A stretch of DNA of 50,000 nt, from contig JACVTC010000016.1 in NCBI GenBank assembly GCA_016946835.1, forward strand, positions 1-50,000, read 5' to 3'. Every line of letters starts with the position of its first letter. Within the stretch, counting starts at the first letter, position 1. This stretch comes from Neocallimastix lanati (nom. inval.) (Eukaryota > Neocallimastigomycota > Neocallimastigomycetes > Neocallimastigales > Neocallimastigaceae). The position numbers and the translations under genes are program-made. The notes below the pieces were generated by a model. The model was given only the letters and a program-made list of their open reading frames with translations, did not search any database and had not been told where the DNA came from. Of this stretch, positions 29,902 to 47,310 are shown in pieces.

Positions 29902-31356
29902 AATTTTTATTTTTTTTTTGTTTTTTTTTTTTATATTTACTTATTATAATTATTATATATAGACTATATAATTAATTATTTATTTTTCATTTAATATTTA
30001 TATAAATATATTTATTAATTTCATTTTTCCTTAATAATATTTTATTAAAAATTATTTATAAAAATTAATTTTGTAAAATGAATAATAACAATACATGAGT
30101 ATAATAATTATAATAAATATATATATAAAACTTCATATAATTATAAAGTAAATTTGAGAATTTCAAAGATACAATCAAATAATTTATAATTATTCTATAT
30201 ATATTACTATATAATAATTTATAAGGATCTTGAATTTATATATTTATCATAAGAAAAAAAAAAAAAGTTTGTAATAATATTATAATAATTTTTTATAAAG
30301 TTTTATTGTTAAATTAATTAATCAAAGTTTATTAATCTTAATATTTTTTTAAAATGTCAAATTTAAATTATATTTTCAATAATTTAAATAACTGATAAAA
30401 CTATACAATTTTTAAATCTAGATATATAAAATTTATTAAGAATAAGACAAATAAAAAAAAAAAAATTACTTTTAGTAAAATATTAAATATTATGAAATTA
30501 AATTCAAAAAAATATATGAAAATAAGGAAATATCATTTTGATAAAAATAACAAATTATTATAATAGATAGAATAATATAAATATAAAAAAAGTTATAATT
30601 ATTACTTGTATTCTGTTATAAATATATATTTCTTATTATCTCTTACTATTAATATTAGAAGGAAAATATTATTGTATAAATATAATTCGAAAAATTAGGA
30701 CCAACTCATGTAATAATTTAACCTTTAATACCATAAGACAACCCTTTAAAATATTAATAAATTAAATTTGGTTAAAAAATATTATTTTAAAGTGGCTATT
30801 GATGAGGTATAAAAACTTTTGTAATAATTTAGGTAAATTAAAAAGTTTTAAAAAAAGGTAATACGGTATTTTATTAAACTATTAAAAGTAATATGTAATT
30901 TTAAAAAAATAGAAAGAATAAGTCATGATGTTAAATCTATTCTTAAATTTTTTATGTTATATATTTAAAAATGATGATTTAAATAGAGAATTAATTTAAT
31001 TAAAAATAAATATATACATAAATAAATAAATTTTAAAAATGTATTAAAATATTTGTGCAGCAAATTTAATATATTAAAAAAAAAAATTTACAATATTTAG
31101 TTAATATATTTAGTTTAAACACATAAAAATTTTTTTACAATAAAAAATGAAATTTATATATTTCTTTACAACAACAACAAAAAAAAAAATATAATTAAGT
31201 TTATTATTATATTTATTTCTAAAAAAAATATATCATTATTGGCCTTATTAAAAATCTTTTTTTTAATGCATTAAAAAAATAATAAAACAAAAGAATAAAT
31301 TAAAAATAAGAATTACTGTAAATAAATGAAATTAAAAGGAATTAAAAATAATTTAA

Positions 31357-31523
31357 AAATAAAATAAAATAAAGTAAAATAAAGTAAAATAAAATAAAAT
31401 AAAATAAAATAAAATAAAATAAAATAAAATAAAATAAAATAAAATAAAATAAAATAAAATAAAGTAAAATAAAATAAAGTAAAATAAAATAAAGTAAAAT
31501 AAAATAAAAATAAAATAAAATAA
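31357..31523. repeat. (TAAAA)n pentanucleotide array with G variants
   Basis: About 30 copies of a TAAAA unit, with several units changed to TAAAG, mainly at the two ends. The minus-strand Tyr/Ile/Leu/Phe frame across it is a repeat artefact. Confidence 0.95.
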
Positions 31524-32112
31524 GCGAAATATAATAAAATAGTTTAATTATATACATTATATGTTTTTTTTAAATATAAAAAAAAAAGCAGGATTCATAT
31601 TGATTAAACACAATATTATAATAATTCAACAAAAATAAAAATAAAATTAAAAAAATAAAATAAGAAATAATAACAACAATAAGAATAAAGGTGAAAATAA
31701 TGTTTCTCTTAAAAGTGTAATTAATAAAAAAGATTAAATAATTATTATTATTTTTTTTTTTTTTATTAAAAATAAAGATTTAACTTCATAATTTTTACTT
31801 ATCCTATATTTTACGAATATATAATTTGTATATAAAATATATCATTAAAATAATAAAAAATATTATTGTGAAAATATTAAATTTAAATATATATATATAT
31901 ATTTGAATATAATATAATATTTTATTAATAAAATCAACTTTTATAAGTCATTGTAAAAATTTAATTAAAAATTTAAATTATACTTTAGTAATTAGTTATT
32001 TTTTCTTGCCTAAAAATAATACAATTATAACATTTAATTTAAATAGATAGGTTTTTTTTATTTATATTGTTATATCATTAATAAAGCAGATAAAAAAAAA
32101 AAAAAAAAAGAA

Positions 32113-33290
32113 ATGTCAGAGCTTCATAGTAATGATGAAAATGTATCTGATATAGATAACCTTATTAATTTAGATAATTCATATAATAATAAAAACACAT
32201 CATTTAATTCAAATTCTAGTAGTAACTATAATAATTACAATAATTATAATAATTATAATAATTATAGTAATTATAATAATACAAAAAATTATAATAATAA
32301 TTATAGTAATAATTATGGTAATACCAACCACATTAATACTGTTAAAACAAGTAATACTAAGGACATTCAAGTAAATAAAAGTTTTTCCTTAGTGTCAAAT
32401 AGTCATAAAAAATCGAAAGAGACTCAGCCAGTAGTATTTGGATTTGGATTAGCACTTGATACATTAATAAAATTTGCATATGCCCCGGTCGAACGTTTAC
32501 AAATTTTACAACAAGTTCAACCAATTATACCAGAAATTAATAATAGACCATCATATAATCATATAGGTTCCGCATTTAGTACTATAACAAGAGAACAGGG
32601 TATTGATTCTCTTTGGAGGGGTGCTACAGCAGGAATAATAAGATTTATACCGTCACATGTAGCAAATTATATAATAGATTGCTATGAAACAAAGCCTCTA
32701 TCAACTCGAAGATTAAAAAAAAAAGGTTTAAGTGACAAAGAAATTCAATTATATGAAGAAGAATATAAAATGAAATCAAATGCTAATAATTATATAGTAT
32801 CTCCTTTAATTAAAACTTTAAAATGGTTAAATAATAAATCAAATTTAAGTGTTGCTGTTACAATGGCATTAGGTTATCCGTTAAATTTAGCACGAGTAAG
32901 ATTAGCAGCAGATGTTGGTGTTGGAGATTTAAGAACCTATCATTCGATTAGTGATTGTTTGAGTCATATACGTGCCCAAGGTGGCATATTATGTATGTAT
33001 AATGGATGGATAGAATCATATATTGCTTATATTTTTTATAATTATTCTGCAAAAGCAGCCTACAAACAATCAATGAATTATTTATTTGGTAAAAATATTT
33101 CTAGACCACCATTGTGGAAGCAATGGTTTATTGGTCAATTAGTAACAAGAACAGCTTATATATTTATATATCCATTGGAAACAGTAAAGTTAAGATTAAT
33201 GATGCAAGCTGGAAATAAACATATACGATATCGTCATGGTTGGGAATGCTTATGGAGAATTATTAGGTAAATATATAAAAATTTACAAAA

Positions 33291-33336
<46 letters not shown>

Positions 33337-33371
33337 ATATAATTAATAACTTTAATACGAATATTAATTTA

Positions 33372-33427
<56 letters not shown>

Positions 33428-33675
33428 GAATTTATATATATAAATTTGTTATATAATAATTCCACACTATTATATGATTATAATTTTAATTTTAAATTAA
33501 TTATAGTGATGAAGGTTTTCTTTCATTATATAAAGGAATTGATGTTGTTTTATTGTCTGAAATTTTGGGTTGGGGAATTATTTTAAGTTCGGGATTGATT
33601 ATGGATTGGTTAGTAGGAAAATTAATAGGAACTGAAAGAAAGAAACCTAAGTCTAATTATAAAATTGAAAATTAA
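32113..33675 (+). CDS. ADP/ATP-carrier-like mitochondrial carrier family protein
   Basis: The gene has two exons, 32113-33266 and 33507-33675, with a GT-AG intron that splits a Ser codon. It encodes about 440 residues. Residues 1-105 are an Asn/Ser-rich extension not present in usual carriers (about 300 residues). Three carrier repeats follow. The helix-1 signatures are APVERLQ (about residue 123), YPLNLARVRLAAD (about 254) and YPLETVKLRLMMQAG (about 352). RLAADVG and LRLMMQAG recall ADP/ATP translocases rather than other carriers, so it is probably a divergent adenine nucleotide carrier of the mitochondrial or hydrogenosomal inner membrane. The signatures deviate: the basic residue of repeat 1 is Gln, the acidic residue of repeat 2 is Asn, and the RRRMMM hallmark is replaced by KLRLMM. 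Transport activity or substrate may therefore differ. A basic insertion (about residues 196-240) lengthens the loop after repeat 1. Confidence 0.88.
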
Positions 33676-34460
33676 ATAATAATATATAAAATAATGATTA
33701 CTGAATTGGAAAATATTTGCAATATTGCAAATTTAAATTCAAAAGTAGATATAAATTAACGATTAATTTAACTATAATTGATTTTACATAAGTCAATTGA
33801 TAATAATGAAATTATTTACAATAATATTTTTATTATTAATATAATAATTATAAAAAAAAAAAAAAGACTTTTTTTATATCTACATACATATAATAAAAAA
33901 TAATGATATTATTAATAACTTTGAAAAATAATAAAATAAATATAATAATGAATAAATTAAAATAAAACAAAAACAAACATAAAAACCAGAATAAAAACAA
34001 AAATAAAAACCAGAATAAAACCAAAAATAAAAATAAAAATAAATATATAAAATATATAATAATATATAATAATATAATAATAAATAAATAAAAAAAATGA
34101 ATAAATAAATGAATAAAAAAATAACACATAACAATAATACACTTTTAATAATGATATGAATAGAATAGATATATATTTCATTATTATTATTATTATTATA
34201 TATATATATATTTTTGTTTTCATTATATTTTGATTATTTTTTCACTCAATTATTCCTTTTTTTTTTTTTTTTTTTTTTATTATTTTTTAAAAAAAAAATA
34301 ATTAGGTGTAAAAGAAATTATAATCTTTTTATTAATTGTAATGAATTCTATTTATCTATATATATATATATATATATATACATACATATATATAAATATA
34401 TTTATTAATTAAAAATTCTATAATTTTTAATTGATATATTTAAAATTATGTTACTATTAT
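33676..34460. other. Convergent 3' intergenic region
   Basis: This lies between the 3' ends of the carrier gene (plus) and the RecQ4 gene (minus). It contains TA runs, poly-T and poly-A, and an A-rich tract with AAACCAG/AAACAAA repeats at 33958-34050. Open frames here are low-complexity shadows. Both polyadenylation regions must lie here, but no specific signal stands out from the A/T background. Confidence 0.6.
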
Positions 34461-40375
<5,915 letters not shown>

Positions 40376-40725
40376 TTTATATATATTTAGTTTTTAATAG
40401 GATATTAAATATATTAACTATTTATTATTATCAATACTATTTTCTTTTGAATTATATAAATACATTAATATACAAACTATTTAAATTTTAAAGTTTTAAA
40501 TTTTACTTAAAAAAAAAATATTCCATATATATATATATTTATTCATTATTAAATTTTAAAAAAAAAATTAATAATCTTTATACAATATAAAATTTACCAA
40601 TCATTAATAAAATTTCATTTAGTTTTTTATAAAAAATATATTTTTTATAAAAAAATTTATTTAATAAATTATTAATTTTTATTTTTTTTCTGCAAAATAT
40701 TAATTTGAAATAATTTAGAATAAAA
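40376..40725. promoter_or_regulatory. Divergent promoter region, RecQ4 and neurochondrin genes
   Basis: Only 350 bp separate the two start codons, which point outward, so both promoters and 5' UTRs must fit here. The sequence is nearly pure A/T with ATATAT runs (40526-40540) and poly-A/T stretches. No individual element can be assigned. Co-regulation is possible but not shown. Confidence 0.6.
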
Positions 40726-41297
40726 ATGCTTGTCGAAGAAATTGAAGAAACAAATAATAGTAAAAATAGTGAGCATTCAAAAAATACAGTAGACTCTGAA
40801 AAAATAAAAGAACAAATTAAAAAATGTATGCTTTTGCTGCAACGTCATACAAAAGATGAAGAGAAATTTGTAGCTCTATTAATTTTACCGAAATTATTAA
40901 ATCCAAAAGACAAAGAATTAATGTCAATTGTATTTAAAGAAATTGATTTTGTATTTTTACGTAGACTTTTAATATCAGGTTTTTATATTAAATAATATTT
41001 ATTTATTTATTTATTTATTTAAATTATAGTAATATTTCTTATTATATTAAATTTTCATATATTTTGAAATTTTAATTTTAAATATATATATTTCAATAAC
41101 AGATAATTCCGATAATAATTCTGAATCTCAATCATCTTTATATAAAATTATATCATTAAACATTATCTCTTCATTTTGTTATTATCCTGAATTTTTAAAT
41201 GAAAAAAGAATAATAAAAACTATTCCATATTTAATTTCAATTTTAAACGAGTAATTATTATTTCATTATTTTATTATTTTATGTTAATTTTAAGAAC

Positions 41298-41334
<37 letters not shown>

Positions 41335-43936
41335 TATTTATTTATTCATTAATTCATTCATTTATCATTCTTTTAAATATTTATTGTTCAAACTTTTAAA
41401 GAAATGAAGATTTAGAAGTAACATTAGAAATATTAGATATTTTTATATTATTTACTACTAATGAAAATACATTAAGAGAAATAAGTATTCCAGAAAGTAT
41501 TAAAAGAATTAATAATTTAATTATAAATTCAAATCATGGTAAACAATTAATAGTAATATAATAAATAAATAATAATTATAATTATGATAATTATTAATAA
41601 TTATATTTAATATTATAATATACTATAGATGAAATAAAAGATAAGAGTATAAAAATTTTATTGTATTTATGTCAATCTAAATATTGTAATTCAGTTATAA
41701 CAATTATACCAAAATTAAGTGAATATTTTATAAAGAATAATTCAGAATTTAAATTCAGAATTCTTGAAATATTTGTAGCCTTGTTTGCCAATATGTCACT
41801 AAATAAAATGAGACTACCAGATAATAATCAGTGGTTGTTAAATATTACAAAAGCATTGAAAATTATATTATCTAATAAGTTAGGTAAAACACTATTAAAT
41901 TATAAATATTAATAAAGTTTATATATATTATAAATATTTAATATAACAAAATTATCAATAAATATTTAATGTTATTTCTCATTTATACTTGTATAAAATT
42001 TTTTTTATAAAAAATAGGGTCTTCACAAAATGATAATTGTCTTATTTTAATATCAAGTTTAATAAGAATGAAAGGTATTGAATTTTTCTTTCTTGATGAT
42101 AATGCAAGGGAAAACAATGAATTCATCGAAAATGGTGATAAAAAGATAAAGTTAATGGATAATATTCAATTTTTAACGTTAGTTGCTCACTTAGCTTGTA
42201 CTGAAACTCGTGTGTTATTAGATGATTATAAGGACGAAGGTGATTTAAAAGAAATAGATTTAAAAGAAGAAGAAAAATTAAAATTGATTGATATTCAAAA
42301 AAGAATTCAAGAAATGCTTCCAATTTGTTTTGAAATAATTGAATTTATAATAAATATACTTGTTCAATATAGTGAATATGATGATGAAAATAATATGAGT
42401 TCAAATAACGAAGTATATAATATTTTAAAGAAGAATAATATTAACTCTAAATGGATCTTATCTTTACGTGAAGCTTTAAGTGAAACTATTTTAGCATTAA
42501 TGGAATTCGTAACTGAAAAAGCTGTAAATATTTAAATAATTGCATATATTATCTTTATATTATTATATTAATTTTATTAAAATATATATATATATAAAGC
42601 AAATGTACGAAGAAACAAAAAATATTGAAAAAATTGATAATGCAATTGTATTATTGAGTACAAGGATTCTTTCTAGTTGGTTATCAGAAGATATTGAAAT
42701 GTTTCAAAAGGAAAGTTTATATATCATACCAGCGTTAATAGAAATAGCAAAAATAAGGTAGGATATCAAACATAAATAATAAAGATAATTAATATATAAT
42801 ATAAAAATTATGAAAAAAATCATTTATTAAATAAAACAATATATATATATATATAATCAAAATTTATAAAGACCAAAATCTCTTGATATTATACCTATGA
42901 ATAATATATCATTAGTATTTTCAGAAATAACAACAGATGAAACTTATCAACAAGAATTTATTAAAAAAGAAGGAATAAAAGTTTTGTTTTATTTCTTGGA
43001 AAATAACTCAGATATAAATGATAATACTTTATTAAATATATTTGTCTCATTAATTAATATCGTAATGCTAAATCAGGAATATGTTAAATCACATAAATCA
43101 CAATGGAAAGAATTAATACAGTACTATAATAAATATAGCTACACAAAAGGTATAAAATTATATTTTATATTATTATTAATAAATATATAATGTAAAACGT
43201 TACTTTTTAATATTAATATTTATTTATATATTCAATTTATTATTATTATTATCATTACTGATTAACCATTAATACATAATATATCATATATATAAATTAT
43301 TAAATTATTAAACATTAAAAGACTCAAATATTACAATATATTCATATCTAATTGTACTTGAACTTTCAATTTTAAGATTGACTCATTCTGAATGTACAAG
43401 TGAAAATGAAAGAGTAATTATTGAAAATTCAATTGATTTTATTATTAAAAGTAAAGATATAATGGATGATTCAATTAAAGATTTATGGAGTTTATCATTT
43501 AGTAGTAAGTTTAATTAGTATATTTAATAAAATAAATAAAAAAAATATATATTCAAGTATAATATATTAATTTATATAATATTACATATAAAATTTTTTC
43601 TCTATATATTATGCATAAATGAATATATATTATTATATAATATATATTATTATAATTATTAAAATTTTATCAACTTTTAATTATCTTCACAGTATTTTCA
43701 GAATTATCTGAAAATAATATCAATGTAGGGAAAATTTCGCTTTTAAATACCTCAAAATTAGTTTCATTAACTAAAGGTAAAAATAATTAATACTCTTTTT
43801 ATCGAACACCATAGTTTTGATTTTTAATAATAAATAAAATATTTTATTATATATTATAGATTCATCTTTATCAGATGCTGAAAAAGGTTATTTGAATAAA
43901 ATTTTAAATTCTATTCGTAATGCAGCCAAAAATTAA
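40726..43936 (+). CDS. Neurochondrin-family helical-repeat protein
   Basis: Ten exons with clean GT-AG joins keep one frame of 692 codons plus stop: 40726-40978, 41103-41250, 41402-41538, 41629-41883, 42018-42523, 42600-42757, 42872-43149, 43322-43504, 43693-43776 and 43860-43936. The N-terminus (KKCMLLLQRHTKDEEKFVAL, then VFLRRLL) matches the start of neurochondrin proteins, and the predicted length is close to the family's roughly 700-730 residues. The later ARRPKS-like boundary and a block ending in FLENNSDIND fit the same family. The protein is all-helical without a signal peptide or membrane segment. Neurochondrin is best known in animals as a cytosolic ARM-like scaffold. The role of fungal relatives is not established. 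An alternative would be another armadillo-type protein, but the N-terminal match makes that less likely. Confidence 0.8.
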
Positions 43937-44020
43937 ATCATCTTTGTCTTATTAAACCATATATATAATAATATATATGTAATGTTTATTCAATAAAATT
44001 ATAAATAAAATAAAAATAAA

Positions 44021-44067
<47 letters not shown>

Positions 44068-44247
44068 AATAGATAAATTGAATTTTCAATTATAGATATA
44101 CATTTAAAATAATAATTCTAGAATTCATTTATATTTATAATACCCTCACTCATAAAATTTACTAATAAAGTTTATACTTAATTTGAGTTACTTTTGACAA
44201 ACAGTTTATATAAATGATATTAATAAATTTAAAAGTAACATTAGTTC

Positions 44248-44282
<35 letters not shown>

Positions 44283-44900
44283 ACTATTATTATTATTATA
44301 CATAATGATATAAAATAATTATTTATATAATGTTATCAATAATTTGAAAATATCATGTACTGTTAGCGTATTATTAAGACAACTGGTCCTACTATAAATA
44401 CTGTTAATGTTCTTGATATATCTATTGAATTATTAAATTTGTTATTAATAATTTTTTTTTTTTTATTTTGATAAATATTTTAATTTAATAAAATTTGTTC
44501 CAATTTTTTTTTTAAAAAAGAATTTGATATCTAAATATTTTAAATCAATTAAAATTTTTAAAAATAAATGAATTTAATATTAAAATTCCAAATTATTTCA
44601 ACAACTTTAAATAATATTAATATTTTTTCTTATTTACTTCTTATTTAAATATATATATATATAAGAAAAATAATTATAATTAATATAAATTATGATTTAA
44701 TTTGAATTTTTAATATTTTTAATATATATATATATTTTAATTATTAATTTAATATATTTGAAATTTCATATTTAAGTAAATAAATATATATATAAATATT
44801 ATATGTAGTAAAATTATTAAATATATTGAAATAATATTTATTTATTTATTTAGAGAAACAACTTTTAACTTTATTTTTTTTTAAAGCAAAAATATGAAAA
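43937..44900. other. Intergenic, no gene seen
   Basis: This stretch contains a poly-A run (about 44025-44061), a (TTA)n tract (44252-44297) and AT-rich DNA. No coding frame is supported. Confidence 0.6.
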
Positions 44901-44985
44901 TTCAAATGTTTATGATCTTATCATTCCGTGTAATACATACTAGCACCAAATACTACACCGGAGGATTTAGCTAACTACCTACTTG

Positions 44986-46068
44986 GGTTCAAGCATTTAC
45001 GGTATTTCCTTCAAAAGTAATAGCATCCTAGATAGCTTTGGACACTATCATTTTATTAATGAAACTAATTTTGTTAAACTTTGAAATTCAAAGATTACTA
45101 AAATTAAAAACGAAGTATGAGAAATAAACAAGCTAGAAACGAAAGAGGATCACAGTAAGTATTACAGTAAGCTGTAAGACAAGATGACCAACAAGAAAAC
45201 ACAGGTCAGAAGCGATCCAGCCTACATCACATACCACAAAGACCTTATCGTCAATAGCGCCAACAAAGTGAACATCATCTACACCAAGAGTTGCCATTAA
45301 ATGACGACATCCGTGATTATAGAGAACAACGATTCCAACTTCTTTAATGACTCACTGTTAATATCTGCTGAGGTGTCTGACTCTATGTTTGACGCCCTAG
45401 CCGATAATATCTCAAACATAATCAATCTCTCGAAAATTGTCACCAAAAGCAATATGATCTCTGTCCAAAAGTACTACGGACGAAACATCCATGACGCACA
45501 CCAAGACTTATGAAGTATCGTATGTCTTTACCATCAACTCAGAGAGCTCGCATACGAGAAAAGATAGTGGCCTGAACACAAACGAAACCAACTGGAGCAC
45601 GAGCATCGAAATCAGCCACAATGATGACTACAGTCGCATGAGCCAAGGCAACTTCAATAACAACAAGCAATTCGGCATGAGAGGAGTGGGAAATTTTCTT
45701 AAGAAAGCAGAAAGAAAGCTCAATCCATTTAGAACAGCTGTTTCACTCGTAGAAGACACTTTTAATGTTGGCAGTAAAACTGTTTCAGCTAATGCCTCCT
45801 GTAAAGCTAATAACATCACTTGAAATAACACTAAAACCGCATACCAAAACTAACAACATCGTCATATCCTCGAAGGTGATTATCATCGAAGGCAACAACA
45901 TCTCCAAGAAAGCAACCAGATCTCTCGAAAAAGCAGCACTGTCGCCTGCAAAGGTAACGCTATCGCACGCAGTATCGTTGGCGTCTCATTAACAGACAAC
46001 GCCATTGACAACGCCATTGACAATGACCGAGGGCATCACCTACGTTCTGGGCTTGTCCGACTTATGGT
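44986..46068 (+). pseudogene. Decayed GC-richer coding cassette, unknown protein (5' part)
   Basis: Base and codon use differ sharply from all neighbours (many GCC, ACC, ATC, GAC, CTC and CGC codons). One frame runs from about 44986 to about 45500 with stops at 45082, 45118, 45175 and 45298. The protein-like sequence then continues one frame over (45491 to about 46068) with stops at 45821 and 45851. All six stops are TGA or TAA and could each derive from TGG, CGA or CAA by a single C:G to T:A change. Readable parts include ADNISNIINLSKIVTKSN (near 45395-45450) and a Gly/Lys-rich amphipathic stretch GVGNFLKKAERKLNPF (about 45680-45730). The family is not recognised. Its right end is cut by the Ty3 fragment. 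Inference: an insertion of foreign, possibly viral or bacterial, origin, now dead. Confidence 0.55.
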
Positions 46069-46618
46069 AAATTACAGACTGTTAGCAGCGAATTTATTCA
46101 AGATTTTACTAAATTGACTAAAATACTTAAAGAAAATTTACAACAAGAAATAAAGAAACAAAAAGAATTTGCCAACAAGCATAGAATCGAAGCCCATTAT
46201 TTCAAACCAGGTGATAAAGTATGGAATAACAGTTCACTTATTACTCACAATGATAATAAAAAATTAAAATCTAGAAAACTTGGTCCATACAAAATTATTA
46301 AGAAAATTTCACCAGTTTCCTATTAATTAAAATTAAAACCTAGAAAACTTGGTCCATACAAAATTATTAAGAAAATTTCACCAGTTTCCTATTAATTAAA
46401 ATTACTAAAGAATGTTAGGATTCATTCAGTTACTCATGTTTCGGAATTTGAACCATTTCGAAGATCATTTTGGAAAAAAAACAAGAACCACTATCTATAA
46501 TTGAAAATGAAGAAAAAACAAATACGAAATTGAAAAAAATCATAGATGAAAGAAAACATTATTGCAAAATTCAATATCAAATTAAATGGAAAGGATATAT
46601 ATTAATATATATTATTAG
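46069..46618 (+). mobile_element. Ty3/gypsy integrase C-terminus and chromodomain fragment
   Basis: Positions 46114-46326 encode KEFANKHRIEAHYFKPGDKVW and RKLGPYKIIKKISPVSY, the standard integrase C-terminal linker of Ty3/gypsy polyproteins. After the duplication, VRIHSVTHVSEFEPF (near 46412-46455) gives the conserved HPVFHVSLLEP-like block. Then KIIDERKHY and YQIKWKGY (near 46535-46595) give a chromodomain, marking a chromovirus-type element. Protease, reverse transcriptase and the integrase core are absent, and several frame changes are present. Chromodomain elements use this module to target insertion to marked chromatin. The fragment starts and ends abruptly inside GC-richer unrelated sequence. 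Confidence 0.8.
46262..46407 (+). repeat. 69-bp tandem duplication inside the integrase fragment
   Basis: The block starting CTAGAAAACTTGGTCCATAC occurs at 46271 and again at 46340, with only a T/C difference just before it. The duplication adds an in-frame stop (TAA in the TATTAATTAA joint) and repeats the LGPYKIIKKISPVSY segment. Confidence 0.95.
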
Positions 46619-46790
46619 AAGCATCATGGGTGACCTCGACAAGGGTTGCTATTCCGACGGTATAAGCGTAAACCAACCAGGAGCATCAACACTGAAAATA
46701 CATTAAGACAGGCTAGCAGTGCCATTACCTCTGAAGGAGAAAACTATAATTTCTTTCAGATAGTTATTTCAAACCCTAATCTGGAATAAG
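46619..46790 (+). pseudogene. Decayed GC-richer coding cassette, 3' part
   Basis: Composition returns to the GC-richer style of 44986-46068 right after the chromodomain. One frame gives MGDLDKGCYSDGISVNQPG (46627-46680). A second frame then carries SAITSEGENYNFFQIVIS and terminates with TAA at about 46787. Similar composition on both sides suggests that the Ty3 fragment sits inside one original gene, but no residue-level link between the halves can be proven by eye. Confidence 0.4.
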
Positions 46791-46799
46791 AATTCCTTT

Positions 46800-47052
46800 T
46801 TAAAGTAGAGATCTTATAATATGCAAGTGAGGTTCGTTCACATATGAACTTTTTTTTTTTTTCTGAATTTATTTATACATTTTATTCTGAATATTATTTT
46901 TATTTCATATTACTATTCTAAATATTATTATGTTCAAATTAGACAAATAATATTTATTTTTTTTATCAATTGAATTAGTTTTTATATAAAAAAATGTTCA
47001 AGTAATTAATAAATAAATAAATAAATAAAGTTTAAAGTTCGCAATAATTGCG

Positions 47053-47088
<36 letters not shown>

Positions 47089-47310
47089 TATTATCTATTA
47101 TTATTTATTTAAACATTTATATATCTATTTATTTATATGAATTAAATTAGTATTTATGATAATATATTATATGATAAAATTATTTTATGATTTTTTTTTT
47201 CTTTTTTTTTAGTTTAGGAATAAACTTTATTTATTAATATATATTAAAAAAAAATTTGGCATAAAAAGAATTTTAGTGATATTTTTATAAAAAATTTATT
47301 TAATCTTATT
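46800..47310. other. AT-rich spacer, no gene seen
   Basis: AT-rich DNA with a poly-A run (47056-47085). A block GGAATAAACTTTATTTAT at 47217-47233 recurs as GAAATAAACTTTATTTAT at 19225-19242. Both copies lie next to retroelement-like islands, so the block may be an element-end remnant. Confidence 0.4.

Larger units (their letters stand above)
28108..32112. other. Divergent intergenic region between M16 and carrier genes
   Basis: Both flanking genes are transcribed outward from this 4-kb interval, so it holds both promoters. It contains (TAA)n and (AAAT)n at 28488-28592 and pentanucleotide arrays at 29815-29900 and 31357-31520. No open frame with protein-like composition, RNA gene or clear promoter element could be recognised. 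Positions 28980-29110 and 30640-30800 are slightly more complex than the rest but carry nothing identifiable. Confidence 0.6.

Noticed and set aside
31342-31557. A minus-strand Tyr/Ile/Leu/Phe frame.
   Set aside because: It arises from the pentanucleotide array and has no independent support.
33848-34223. Three overlapping minus-strand hydrophobic frames that resemble membrane proteins.
   Set aside because: They are low-complexity Phe/Leu/Tyr/Ile translations of A-rich 3' intergenic DNA between two convergent genes.
44970-45010. A GGGTTCAAGC segment considered as a tRNA T-arm.
   Set aside because: No acceptor stem, D-arm or anticodon arm can be paired around it.
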